Source: Agrypnia vestita (Eukaryota; Arthropoda; Insecta; Trichoptera; Phryganeidae). Taken from it: a stretch of DNA of 64,000 bases. Both the position numbers and the translations under genes were made by a program. Within the stretch, counting starts at the first letter, position 1. Each line of letters starts with the position of its first letter. Location: the NCBI GenBank assembly GCA_016648135.1, contig JADDOH010003976.1, forward strand, positions 1 to 64,000, written 5' to 3'. Below the pieces are notes generated by a model that had not been told where the DNA came from, made no database searches, and saw only the letters and a list, made by a program, of their open reading frames with translations. Positions 30,652 through 40,235 of the stretch are shown piece after piece.

Positions 30652-31529
30652 CAACGTATACTCAAAATTATAAATCGAAGTACACAGATGTAACGAAAAT
30701 CAAAAGCAAATGAATAACTGAAAACTATTGTGAAAATTAATTTAAAATGTAATTATTTGCAAAAAGGACCCTAATGAATATCTAAATAATGGTTTGTTTC
30801 CAAAATATGGTTAAATTTTTTTGAATAGTTATTGCTATTTGAACATCTTAGGTGCTCCTTAATTCTAGAATTACCCATATAAAAATAATATAAACCGCAT
30901 AATTTTTATATAATTTTTAGGGAACATGTGCTACATTGGCCACAGGTTGCTTTCTGGCACTACGTGATAAATTATATCATTTTCCATCTATTGCCATTTG
31001 TAACAAACGATAAATAATGATGTAAAAAACATTAGTATATTTTATTTGATAAGATGATAATACAACTTTGATGGCATTTTAGTGCTATAAAACCCATATA
31101 AACATAACTTTTGGATAATTTTAACTCGGTTTATAAATAACTCTTAACCTTTGCATACGTGCGATAAGCTTCAAAAGTAAAATAATCAAAATACAGTAAA
31201 GGTTAGAACAACGTTAGTTCTATTTCGGTTGGAAAAGCGGTTCGAGCGCGGCAGGTCGAGCGAGATTAGCAAATTAACAGTTCAAGGGAGGTTCTAAGAT
31301 TCGACATTCAGATCTCGCCGAACAGAGCTAGAGCGAGCCTTGAAGTGACAAATTTAGGTGTCCGCTACCGGTTGACTGACGGTGACTTCAAATGTGTACA
31401 CAACGTAACCTATTAGAGTAATCTCAGAAAAATACGCCTTAGTTTTTACCGAAAATTATATACGGTTATGTTCTTTTACATCCCGGTGGGCAGGCAAAGA
31501 ACGAAAAACATAAACATACGAGTGGTCAC
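30652..31529. other. Unassigned AT-rich stretch
   Basis: About 880 bp without a recognised gene or terminal structure. 31220-31380 is somewhat GC-richer. Confidence 0.3.
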
Positions 31530-32185
31530 CCACATATAAATTTAATATTAACAGAATCGAAAACGTTCAAAAAACATTCCTTAAGCGTATTAACTACAAA
31601 TTTTATTTGAATTTTAACTATTTGGACTCAATAAAATGTCATAAATTGGAAACTCTAGAAAACAGGCGAATATTGTCAGATCAATCCTTTCTTTTCCAAA
31701 TAATTCGTAACCTTGTTGATTCTCCTGAAATCACGAGCTTGCTAGCTTTCCACGTCCCATTCCGACCTACCATACAGAAGTACCTCTTTTCCCTTCCAAT
31801 TTATCAAACCAACAAGAGGAAATCCTCTCCCATCCCACGCATATGCTCAGATTATAATTACCTCTTAAATTCAATAGATATTTTTAACACTGAATATGAA
31901 GAATATCGTCATAATATGGTGAAGCAGATACTAGAAACTCGTCCCCCTGATCATGTATATTATACACATCACGAGCCCCTTTATGTCTATGTTAAAGCTA
32001 AATTTGGAACAATCGGTTAAATGATTTTTTATCTGTCATTGTCAAATTGACTTATCTATGATTATGTCCTATTTGTGTGATCCTTTAATTGAGGGAGACA
32101 TTTAACTATTTTTTTGTATTTCATCTTATCAAGCAATTGTGTCTCCCTGTTGGATGACCGAATTAAATAAAATAAAAAAAATAAA
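31530..32185 (+). pseudogene. Jockey-like non-LTR 3' end (family J3), copy 1
   Basis: An open C-terminal segment begins NRIENVQKTFLKRINYKF and continues LETLENRRILSDQSFLFQII, SPEITSLLAFHVPFRPTIQ and SPIPRICSDYN, with a stop near 32020. The order (VQK.FL; LE.RR....LF; SP..R.C) is the post-RT tail of jockey-like elements. The 3' UTR ends TGTCTCCCTGTTGGATGAC then AATAAAATAAA. A second copy at 33640-34260 is diverged, so the two are independent or older insertions. Confidence 0.8.
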
Positions 32186-32474
32186 CAATGAAATATTAAT
32201 AAATCAACGACGTTTAGCGCAATGCATGTGGGGATTGTTCTACTAGATGATGAGTTGCCTTAAGCTCTGATTCCACCCACCATTCTCTGCATCCACTGCG
32301 ATTTTCTCTTATCATGATCAGCGATTCCAAAACCGGCAATCCTCAGACAAGGAGTTAAACTACCTTCTGAAGACAAGACAACTTTTACGGGAATGGGATA
32401 CGTAAGACTACTTCTTTGGAAAATGCGTTTTACTTTTGAAGATTCTCATTTTTGTGACTGTATTTTATTGTATT
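32186..32474. other. Unassigned stretch
   Basis: Nothing recognised before the LTR-like block. Confidence 0.3.
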
Positions 32475-32771
32475 GTAGCGAGACAGGATGCCTTAAAAAT
32501 GCTAAAAACAACAATGTTATGCAACGGCGCTCAGTCAATCGTAACCGTAAACTGTTACGCACGCAATCCGGGGTCACTCCTCCGTGACGGCGTTATCTCT
32601 CTGAAGAATTCTACAACTTTCCATTTCATAGTGAAAGGCTATGTAGAATCGCCTAGAACATTCCACAGGCTTCTCGCTACCTCTAGAATAAACCCTTCGA
32701 GGGAATTGAGGCGGTACAAGCAATCAGCGATATTAAAACACGCGATGTTAGTAAGTGACCAGCGCAAGTGA
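32436..32771 (+). CDS. Possible short secreted-type open frame, unrecognised
   Basis: A 111-codon frame begins MKILIFVTVFYCIVARQDA, which has the shape of a signal peptide: one lysine, a hydrophobic run, small residues before the mature part. The remainder (for example NSTTFHFIVKGYVESPRTF) is not recognised. It overlaps a block whose TGTAGCGAG start and ATTTCTGCGAG motif recur at 18593, so it may simply be chance reading of LTR-like DNA. No promoter or splice evidence. Confidence 0.15.
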   Translation: MKILIFVTVFYCIVARQDALKMLKTTMLCNGAQSIVTVNCYARNPGSLLRDGVISLKNSTTFHFIVKGYVESPRTFHRLLATSRINPSRELRRYKQSAILKHAMLVSDQRK

Positions 32772-33032
32772 ATAAAGAATACCAGGGAGAATAATTTCTG
32801 CGAGCGAACATTGAACGGAGTTTATCAGAAGTGATCTAAGCAACAGAGACAGCGTTAATTAGTGCGAATTAGGGAACAATTCAATAATAAGTGATATTCG
32901 GAAGACATTTAGCGACATAAAATTAAGAACGGTACTACAATTTAACTCGTGTCCAAGACTTTCTTTGGTAATAAATTAAACTAAATTAATTTCCAGTATT
33001 TTCATTTACCTCCCAAAGCCACGTCTAGTGAC
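32475..33032 (+). mobile_element. Possible LTR-like sequence related to 18593-19115
   Basis: TG...CA boundaries (TGTAGCGAGACAGG to TCTAGTGACA) enclose 558 bp with AATAAAGAA and AATAAATTAAAC near the end. A matching target duplication is not evident. It shares its start and ATTTCTGCGAG with 18593-19115. Tentative. Confidence 0.3.
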
Positions 33033-33305
33033 AATATTATAATTTTTAATCTTCCGTAATGACGCAGACTCACGCTTATTTTCAAATACCGCCAACCGTA
33101 GGCGGCATCCCAACAGTCGTGATTTGATTGATATATTGAACGATTTGTCGATTGTGACGTACCTAGATTCAAATGTGTCGGAACAATTTAAAATACCAAC
33201 GATAAAAATATTTAATTGGCAGACGGTTTGTTTCGAAGTATAGAAATAGAAAAACGGGCGTAAATAAAGTTATTAGAAGTGTGCGCGTGTGACGGGTTGG
33301 GTTGC

Positions 33306-33363
33306 AGGCCACTTCACCTTAGCCGCGCAAAGTGACCGCTGCGCAGCTAAGGTGAAGTGGCCT
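33306..33363. repeat. Perfect 18-bp hairpin
   Basis: AGGCCACTTCACCTTAGC (33306-33323) is exactly mirrored at 33346-33363, with a 22-base GC-rich loop. The surrounding 33033-33639 is otherwise unassigned. Confidence 0.85.
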
Positions 33364-33639
33364 ACAGCGGTCACTATCCGTCATAAAAACAATCCGTCAA
33401 TCCATTTTCCTTTCTTTGATAAATATAATTTCAACATTGAAAAATAGGACACGCGGAAACATGGTCCGCAGCTGCGCAGCGGCCACTATTGTCCTCGAAA
33501 CGACAATGGCCTACTACACGTATGGAAATAATTCTTAAGAATATCACATTTATATCAGGTTGTAAATCTATCCTCATCCTTATATTTATTAGTTGCCATT
33601 AGAGATGTTAATTAGAAACCTTAATTAATTCTTAAAATT

Positions 33640-34260
33640 ATACAGCACCTTTTTATAATACTTTTAATATAAATACAAGTTGTTGAATGAAAAACTACTT
33701 GGACTCAACACAATTTCATAAATTAGACACTCTTGAAAACAGGCGAATATTATCAGATAAATCCTTCCTTTTCCAAATAATTCATAACCTTATTGATTCT
33801 CCTGAAATCACCAGCTTGCTATCTTTCCGCGTCCCATTCCGACCTACCAGACAGAAGTATCTCTTTTCCCTTCCAACTTATCATACCAATAATAGGAAAT
33901 CCTCTCCCATTCCATGCATATGCTCAGATTATAATAACATTTTGAATTCAATAGATATTTCTAATACTAAATATGAAGAGTATCGTCATATGGTGAGGCA
34001 GATACTAGAAACTCGTCCCCCTCCATGTGAATTAAATACATTACGAACCCTTTTATGTGTATGATAAAGTTAAATTAGGAACAATCACTTAAATGAAACC
34101 GTAAAATTGTTTGATCTGTCATTCATATCTAATTGACTCGTCTATAATTAAGTCTATCTGATCATCCTTTAATTGTGGAAGACATTTAACTATTTTTTTC
34201 TGTATTTTGCCCTACAAAGCAATTATGTCTCCCTGATGAATGATCGAATAAAATAAATAT
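33640..34260 (+). pseudogene. Jockey-like non-LTR 3' end (family J3), copy 2
   Basis: Parallel to copy 1: LDTLENRRILSDKSFLFQII, SLLSFRVPFRPTRQKYLF, SPIPCICSDYNN, then a frameshifted end near 34060. The 3' UTR carries GTCTCCCTGATGAATGATCG and AATAAAATAAAT. Divergence from copy 1 indicates separate integration. Confidence 0.8.
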
Positions 34261-34721
34261 TTAGATTTATAATGCCCTCATAAGGCTAAACGCGTCTCAC
34301 AAAATTAAAATTGTTTTTATTTCCATATGTGTGATTATGGAGTTCTACAAACTTACCTCTGAAACAATAAATAAAACTGCCTACTACTTAGAATGAGCAA
34401 TTTTAGAAAATAATTTTTCTTAAATAAATATTATAATTACGAGTTTAACGTAAGCAAACTTTAAACATCTGCACACGCGAGTACACTCGCGCACAGCTGT
34501 TTGAGATAAAAATATTTAACCTACATTCACAATTAATGCGCAATAACATTTGAAATATAAGGAAAACATTGCGTTTAGAATGTCAAAAACTGTATAGTAT
34601 AATTTTATAGGTAAACTGCGCGGATCCAAAGGGACATATCTGCAGTCTGATCATACGAAAGCATGCCGTGAATATTGTGTAAATCAAATAAAGATAAATT
34701 ATATAAGTCTATTTATATGAG
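34261..34721. other. Unassigned AT-rich stretch
   Basis: Nothing recognised. Confidence 0.3.
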
Positions 34722-34870
34722 AAACATGTATGGAAGTTTTTTTATAGGATGGCCCTGGGCTTGCGACCTGTGCGAGCTGGCTTAAGTGATCACTCTACAA
34801 AACGCAACGTTCACCAATTACATCCCAAGAACATCTACACGACAAAATTTTGAAAGTTCTATATACGTAC
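34722..34870 (+). repeat. Interspersed repeat M, copy
   Basis: Matches 52604-52765 (plus) and 8466-8605 (minus): CATGTATGGAAGT, TGGCTTAAGTGATCACT, CAACGTTCACC and ACTTCCAA-type end. No coding sequence; class unknown. Confidence 0.6.
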
Positions 34871-35812
34871 GGTAATACAGGAGACATAATTTATAAGAAA
34901 TATTCGATTTTACAAATATTTAAGGAAAAGAAGACTAATAATTCTCAAACATGTCACTCGAGTAGATTATGAGAACAATATAAAAATTTCTAAATTTAAT
35001 ACCACATATTTTCAAAACATTTTTTTTATATAGAGGTACACTTAACTTCAATAATTTACCCACAGAAATAAAAAAGTATTGATGACTACAATGAATTTAA
35101 GTGTTTAAAATTACACAAAATACACGAAAAACACCAAAACAACACTAGAACGGCTCAAAACTATCACGTAACACACGCCAAAACAAAAACAGGACAATCC
35201 CGACTAATTTGCAACGGATTAAAACTATACAACGACCTGCCACAACAGACCAAACAACCGACTCCTGACAAATTCAAAACGGGTGTGACAAAAATGCTAA
35301 AACCCGGCCAATTATAAAAAATGATTTTGTATCTTAATTATATTATTATTATATTCCTATATCACGTATGCAGCTGAGACGTGGGTACTAACTAAGAGGA
35401 AGGAGCGAGCATTGGACGTTTTTGAAAGGAAAATTTTGAGGCGTATCTTTGGACCGATCCTAGAAAATGGACTTTGGCGCAGACGTTACAACAATGAGCT
35501 CTATACTCTATTGAAGGAGCCAAACGTCACAAAATTTATAAAACTGGGAAGACTTCGGTGGCTGGGCCATGTTGAGAGAATGTCCAAGCATCAAGCACCA
35601 AAGCACCTGCTGAACTCAAGGCCAATAGGGCGAAGGAGCTTAGGAAGGCCAAAATTAAGATGGAGTGACAACGTCCTCGAAAATTATTGAGGAGGCCAAG
35701 ACCCACCAAGGGTCGTAGTGCCAAGAATGATGATGATGATATTCCTATATCATGTGAAAAATGTTATCCACAAACCTTTTTAGGTTTCTATTATATTGTA
35801 AATAAAATAATA
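34871..35812 (+). pseudogene. Jockey-like non-LTR 3' end (family J4), copy 1, interrupted by an RTE insertion
   Basis: Degraded upstream part (34871-35090) matches 47110-47346. The C-terminus at 35090-35320 reads TGQSRLICNGLKLYNDLPQQ and TPDKFKTGVTKMLKPGQL then a stop. The motif GLKLYN.LP followed by FK is the last conserved block of jockey-like ORFs. The 3' UTR is split by the RTE fragment at 35368-35738 and resumes with identical flanking bases, ending near AATAAAATAATAAAT at 35812. Confidence 0.75.
35368..35738 (+). mobile_element. 5'-truncated RTE-like insertion with target duplication
   Basis: The fragment encodes YAAETWVLTKRKERALDVFE, then RKILRRIFGPILENGLWRRR, KLGRLRWLGHVERMSKHQAP, and GRPKLRWSDNVLENY before a stop, which is the C-terminus of insect RTE-like endonuclease/reverse transcriptases. 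The 3' end is a TGATGATGATGAT tail. A 17-bp target duplication (ATATTCCTATATCACGT at 35351-35367, one mismatch at 35739-35755) proves insertion by target-primed reverse transcription into the jockey-like 3' UTR. Confidence 0.92.
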
Positions 35813-36299
35813 AATGGTACCACGTCGCGGCGACACCTGGTCCGCGGAACTGCGCGGCGTTCTGTTCCAAATATATTCCGGGCAACCTCTAAATACACGT
35901 TCGCGGAATGTTCGGTCGGGAAAACGCCGAATTATGAATAAGCGAGCGCCGAGGCCGCCGCGAAGCGCGAAATCACGCGGCCCAGTCACGGAGCGACGGG
36001 ACTCCCCGAGAAGCAGTTCGAGGAAGCGGTGACGAGCGGCTACCTGGTACCCGAGAGATTAATGGACGCGTTCGTGTTGTTACGGCTACAATGGCTCTCC
36101 GCCAGCGCGCGACCGCGCTAGGCCAGTTGATTAGTTCTGGCAGAACGTATGTCGAGATCGTTTTAAACGTCAAATATTTCGACACATTTCCTTGAAAGAA
36201 TTAAAAACTCCATAACCAAAAATACAAGCCCCCTCTCACTCCCTCGTAGATTCCTGATCTTTCTGCAGGCAAGTTATTAGCACGCATGTGATAAATATT
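35813..36299. other. Unassigned GC-rich stretch
   Basis: Strongly GC-rich at 35820-36130 with long arginine-rich frames on both strands and no recognised domain. Candidate host exon or promoter-proximal sequence; undecided. Confidence 0.3.
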
Positions 36300-36365
36300 G
36301 GTGAAAGGTTAACAATACTATGGTTGTGGTGTATAGTGTTGTGAACATATTGCTTGCCCAACGTA

Positions 36366-36728
36366 AATTGGCGTGCGGCGACTTTGGAACTAACCCCTCG
36401 CCCTGGCATTCAGTTCAATCTCGTATTTGCTCGGGAGCTGTGACATCTTGATTACCAATACACACTGAATTATTATGTCCAAAATAGTCCGGGATGGTGC
36501 AAGAACAATTGCCAATGAAGGAAATAATGGACCGATATTACCGTTTGACAGGTTGACAGATAGAGCGGCCGCCATTACTAATCGTTTCTTTAGTATTGCC
36601 CGACCAAATTTCTATTAAAGCCTCTGACACCGGTCACCGGACATTCTGTACATGATGTATTGTGTAATAAATTTATACCCTGGCAACTTCTGTTACTCGA
36701 CAGGGACGCCCTCCCTCGCACGCCAATT
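36366..36728 (+). mobile_element. Tc1/mariner-like DNA transposon derivative (N family), copy 2
   Basis: Inverted ends AATTGGCGTGCG (left) and CGCACGCCAATT (right) are perfect and flanked by TA. About 363 bp. Contains the shortened transposase N-terminal frame at 36475-36618. It identifies the N family as a TA-targeting DNA transposon. Confidence 0.75.
36475..36618 (+). pseudogene. Transposase-like N-terminal fragment, in-frame deletion
   Basis: The 47-codon frame runs MSKIVRDGARTIANEGNNGP then ILPFDRLTDRAAAITNRFF to a stop. Relative to 11381-11536 it lacks ten codons after ANE and one near the start, keeping the frame. No catalytic region is encoded. Confidence 0.35.
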
Positions 36729-36760
36729 TATACTGGTATGTCTATAGTAGTGTAAGTGTT

Positions 36761-36802
36761 GGTCCTGACGAGGAGACGGGTACGTCTCGAAACCGGTAGA
36801 CC
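36761..36802 (+). ncRNA. Complete hammerhead-ribozyme motif (HHR-6)
   Basis: Stem I GGTC (36761-36764) pairs with GACC (36799-36802). Core CTGACGA is at 36765-36771. Stem II is GAGAC/GTCTC (36773-36777 and 36784-36788) around GGGTAC. Core GAAA is at 36789-36792. Stem III uses the self-complementary ACCGGT, and cleavage is predicted after A36798 (GTA). Every invariant hammerhead base is present. The minimal stem III would be stable mainly as a dimer, as known for hammerheads in Penelope-like and related elements. Confidence 0.8.
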
Positions 36803-36889
36803 TAAAATCTGGTTTATACTAATTAACTAACACTCTGTTAAAAATACAAGTATTTTACTATGATTCTCCCGCAAATTAATTATTATCGT

Positions 36890-37230
36890 TCCAGCACATT
36901 ATTTATAAGCAACGAAAGAATGCTAAAGAAACTATAAACAATTCAAAACAATGCAATGCAATAGAAGAACAAAAAATATAGAAAATATTGAATGAACTAA
37001 AATTAGAATCAGTAAATCAGATAATAAAATACGATATTTTAGTACAAATATTCAAAATTAGATATGGATTATTGCCCAAATACAAAAACTAAATAAGAAT
37101 TTTCATTCATACAATACAAAACGCGGCGACAGTATGAGATTGCAGAAGAAAAAGAAAAGCAGTAGATTTTAAGTCTTTGATATACAAAGGACTTAAAATC
37201 TACGATAGCCTACCAAAAAATTAAATTAAT
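36890..37230 (+). pseudogene. Degraded jockey-like 3' fragment
   Basis: Sequence around 37020-37080 decodes to IKYDILVQIFKIRYGLLPKY. Near 37170-37220 a reading like YKGLKIYDSLPKN appears, resembling the GLKLYN.LP block of jockey-like tails. A small hairpin (GTAGATTTTAAGTC, mirrored at 37190-37203) overlaps it. Heavily mutated. Confidence 0.5.
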
Positions 37231-37429
37231 TATTAAGTTGAATATTGCGTTAAACATGATAAACGACTACATAAAGTGGTGTTAGCTGCCAAGAAGAAAC
37301 GAAACAATTTCAGTTAAAATGACTTTATAAATTTTGATTAACTATTTGTATTCGATATTGTTATCGAATCGAACATCGTTGCATCAATAAAACCAAAATC
37401 ACGAGTCCATCCAACAGATAACAAGACAA

Positions 37430-37960
37430 TTGAAGTTGTTAAAGAATGTATATATATCGTAGACATAAGATCAAATTAGGGAAGGAAAACCAGACAGCAG
37501 AAATACCCAGAAGAATTGGACTAGGTTGGGCGGCCTTTGGGAAAATTAATCGTGTCGTTATAAATAAAGATATTCCCACGAATTTAAAAAGAAAAGTGTT
37601 TGAAACATGTATCCTCCCAATGCTTACGTTTGGTATGGAAACTATCACGTGACTATAACTGAGAGGACTGTACATAAACTAAGATGTGCACAGCGATCTA
37701 TGGAGAGAGAAAAAGCAAGGAAAAAGCAATGTCAATGTGGTAGATAGTATTGCCAAATTAAAATAGCAATGAGCAGGCAGACAGGGAACAGACAGAAGGG
37801 CACCCAGAGTTCTGCGGTGGACACCATGGGACACGAGAAGAGGAAGAGGTCCGCCTCAGAAAAGGCGGGTAGAGATTAGAAAGGCCCAAAGAAGAGAAGA
37901 TTGGAGAACTTTAGAAGAGGCTTGAGAGATGGCGGAGGAAGAAATAGAAGATTAGTAAAG
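37430..37960 (+). pseudogene. RTE-like endonuclease/reverse-transcriptase C-terminal fragment
   Basis: The plus strand reads HKIKLGKENQTAEIPRRIGL, GWAAFGKINRVVINKDIPTN and LKRKVFETCILPMLTFGMET, then a stop. Later, in other frames, come RVLRWTPWDTRRGRGPPQKR and RREDWRTLEEA. This is the region after the RT core in insect RTE-like elements: linker, LPMLT.G.ET, and the GRPPxRW block. Stops and frameshifts make it non-functional. A different copy of the end is at 48543-48960. Confidence 0.85.
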
Positions 37961-38559
37961 TTGCCGGCAAACTTCTTGAAAAAATTTGGTGTAGTGGGGG
38001 AATGCGCAGAAGACAAAATTTGGGTCTCGTTGGTGGAATGGTACATGCGCAAACTTCCCCCCACCACGCCGTAAAATTTCAAGACGTTTGCCGGCTACTG
38101 TATTCGTGTACTTAATAAAAAAACTCCCAAGTGGTATTACTGGTAAAATATTCCGCTCGTCATCGGAGCAAACACAATACAATGCGCTATCGGAAAGTTA
38201 CCGGAGATTACACAGCGCGATCGGATTACAATGGTACGAGTTTAAACGCATAAAATTACGAGAGTGTCAAATGTCAAACACTACCGATTATAACACCACG
38301 TGCAAAGACCGTATGGGCGCAGGGAACGTTGCTCAAATTATGCGTGTGTCGCTTTAAATCAAGGAGCGGTCATTGAAATCGATTGCTTTTGCCCGTTTTT
38401 CGTGGCTGCTTCGCGGCCAATGTCCGTCGCCGCGCAGCAGCGGCACGTATTTCCATAAAACTTTTATTTTAATTTCAACAATAACTGATTGCCTTTACAG
38501 ATTATCGTGTCTGAACTCACAGAAACACAAATAAATGTATTTTTAGATTAATACTAGCT
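37961..38559. other. Unassigned stretch
   Basis: An 89-codon frame at 38088-38357 shows no recognised motif. Confidence 0.3.
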
Positions 38560-38614
38560 GTGCCCGCGCGGCTTCGCACGCGTAGATTTTTAGTACACTG
38601 TTTGGATCGTCATA
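38560..38614 (+). repeat. Interspersed-repeat head (CTAGCTGTGCCCGCG)
   Basis: ACTAGCTGTGCCCGCGCGGC with CTTCGCACGCGTAG is a CG-rich block of a kind that recurs at the start of lepidopteran repeats. It immediately precedes the GAA/TTC array. Family assignment is from memory only. Confidence 0.4.
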
Positions 38615-38765
38615 GAACTTTCGCGAACCTTCTCCTTCCAAAACTTTCAAGAAATTTATCGAGTGTACCTTCTAGACACACCGACACATTCCGTCACTCA
38701 GTTTAGAACGTTATAGAACTTTCGGGAATTTTCTGGAACCTTCTCGTTCCAGAACTTTCTAGAGC
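38615..38765. promoter_or_regulatory. Heat-shock-element-like cluster
   Basis: Three runs of alternating GAA and TTC at 5-bp spacing occur: four units at 38615-38632, six perfect units at 38716-38743, and three more shifted at 38747-38759. The consensus bound by heat-shock factor is nGAAnnTTCnnGAAn; six uninterrupted units exceeds a typical site. The cluster lies in repeat-like DNA, with no gene recognised nearby. Regulatory function is inferred. Confidence 0.5.
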
Positions 38766-39076
38766 AGGTTTTCCCGGAACCTTCTAGACTCACCGGCGCG
38801 CCTATTTTGAAACAATCTGAAGCATTTGCGGCCTTCCCATAACAAAACAATGTGCTAGAAAGCACATTTTCGTCACTCACTCCCACCGACCCACAGCCAC
38901 CCCCACCAAACTCTCATATTTCCGATGTGACACCAAGGGCTATCCACCATTATAACTACCGGTGGTTGGTTGTGGCTGGTTGAGGAGAAAACTTGGCGAA
39001 TAGGGAAACTCGGGTTTCTTTTTATATATACATGTATATATTGATATATTTCAACATTGTTGGTTCTAATTCTCAA

Positions 39077-39314
39077 AAACTCATTTTATTTAAATTGTAT
39101 TGAAACGAATGAATTTTTCGTAATCGAAATGAGTTACTGTAATGATAGTCCAACGTTTTACAAAAAATAAGTCAGAAATATTGACAAAAAAATGCAAACA
39201 TTGGTGTCGTATGTCTCCGTAACTATTGATATCAGTCGTGATAGCTCGAAGATTTTCGACTCATAATCAGGGCAGGAATATAGTCCTGCGAGGTTATTAA
39301 TGTTTTCTAAATAA
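39077..39314. mobile_element. Core-hairpin element, right half only (copy 4)
   Basis: Matches the right half of 23249-23703 from TTTATTTAAATTGTATTGAA to the end type A (CCTGCGAGGTTATTAATG, then AAATAACCCTC). The left arm is missing. Confidence 0.8.
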
Positions 39315-39722
39315 CCCTCTATTTATGTTGCCAGGAAGTAATGCATACAATAGTTATATATGTGCCACTGTAAATACATTGCATACACGAGAACGTTATT
39401 AGAACTGTTTGCACCAACACTGTAAATAATAAACACGTTGAAATGATCCAATCGGTCTATGCACCTCACGACTAATTATAGCTCCCTGTCGCCAAAAATA
39501 TCAGCTATTTTTGATTGGTAGGCATCTTAAATACCCCCTCCCCTCACCAGAGTTATCTCGGAAAAACAAGTGACGAAAAAGCCAACAAACAAATACGTTA
39601 TATTCGTTAACATGGCACCGACTTTATGCACGTACGTTTTGACAATTTTTTAGAAATTCACGTTCGAAAATGTGCCACCATGTTTGCGCGTTAGAAAATA
39701 AAAATATGACATTGGTATTGAT
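39315..39722. other. Unassigned stretch
   Basis: Nothing recognised. Confidence 0.3.
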
Positions 39723-40235
39723 TAGTGATGCAACGAATACTACTTTCACGAATACGAATATCAAACCTACTATTTGGCGAATACGAAAACGAATAATTCA
39801 ATAAATAATACACCACTGTTCTTTTATCCGTTTGTACATTCCCCGCGGTCGAAAATAATCTCTCTGGGGCGACAGTAGACGGCTTCAAAGAAAAATACTT
39901 TTGGGCCAGTTTTTTGCCATGTTATTAGATTTAATTTGAAATTATTTTATGAGTTAACACTTTTACACACAACGGAAATAAAATGGAATGTATAATACGT
40001 ATTAAAAAGTAAAAACTGCATGAAATGAGCACCTAACCTCATTAATAACCCAACGAAACTAGATGAAAGAACTCATGTTATGCTGTGAAACAAGTAACAT
40101 TGACAACTTGAGAACTCAACTATTTTTTTGTTTTTCGTTCAATGTTAGGGGAATCCCCGATAATAGAGTTCGTAGGTGTGTTCGGATACACGGTGCACAG
40201 CCAACATAGTTTGTTTTTAATATTTTGCGAATCCG
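39723..40235 (-). mobile_element. hAT element remnant, TAGTGATGYAACGAAT family, copy 1
   Basis: The left end TAGTGATGCAACGAATAC is typical of hAT. On the minus strand it encodes only the last part of the transposase (see 39830-39890). The opposite terminus is eroded near 40235. A related, longer copy is at 43935-44600. Confidence 0.7.
39825..39890 (-). pseudogene. hAT transposase C-terminal dimerisation motif fragment
   Basis: Minus-strand reading STVAPERLFSTAGNVQTDKR is the conserved C-terminal dimerisation (hATC) motif, usually SERLFSxAGxxxxxxR. The DDE/RNase H region and BED zinc finger are not present. In the 43.9-kb copy the same region continues, after a frameshift, with RLTPEKLQMLCFLNKNL, also an hATC hallmark. 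Confidence 0.85.

Larger units (their letters stand above)
36300..36840 (+). mobile_element. Ribozyme-bearing tail (plus) interrupted by an N-family transposon
   Basis: The left part, AACAATACTATGGTTGTGG, parallels the right arm of the foldback at 2950-3000. The N element (36366-36728) interrupts it. Then follow GTGTAAGTGTTGG and the complete hammerhead-like motif at 36761. No coding sequence. Confidence 0.6.
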
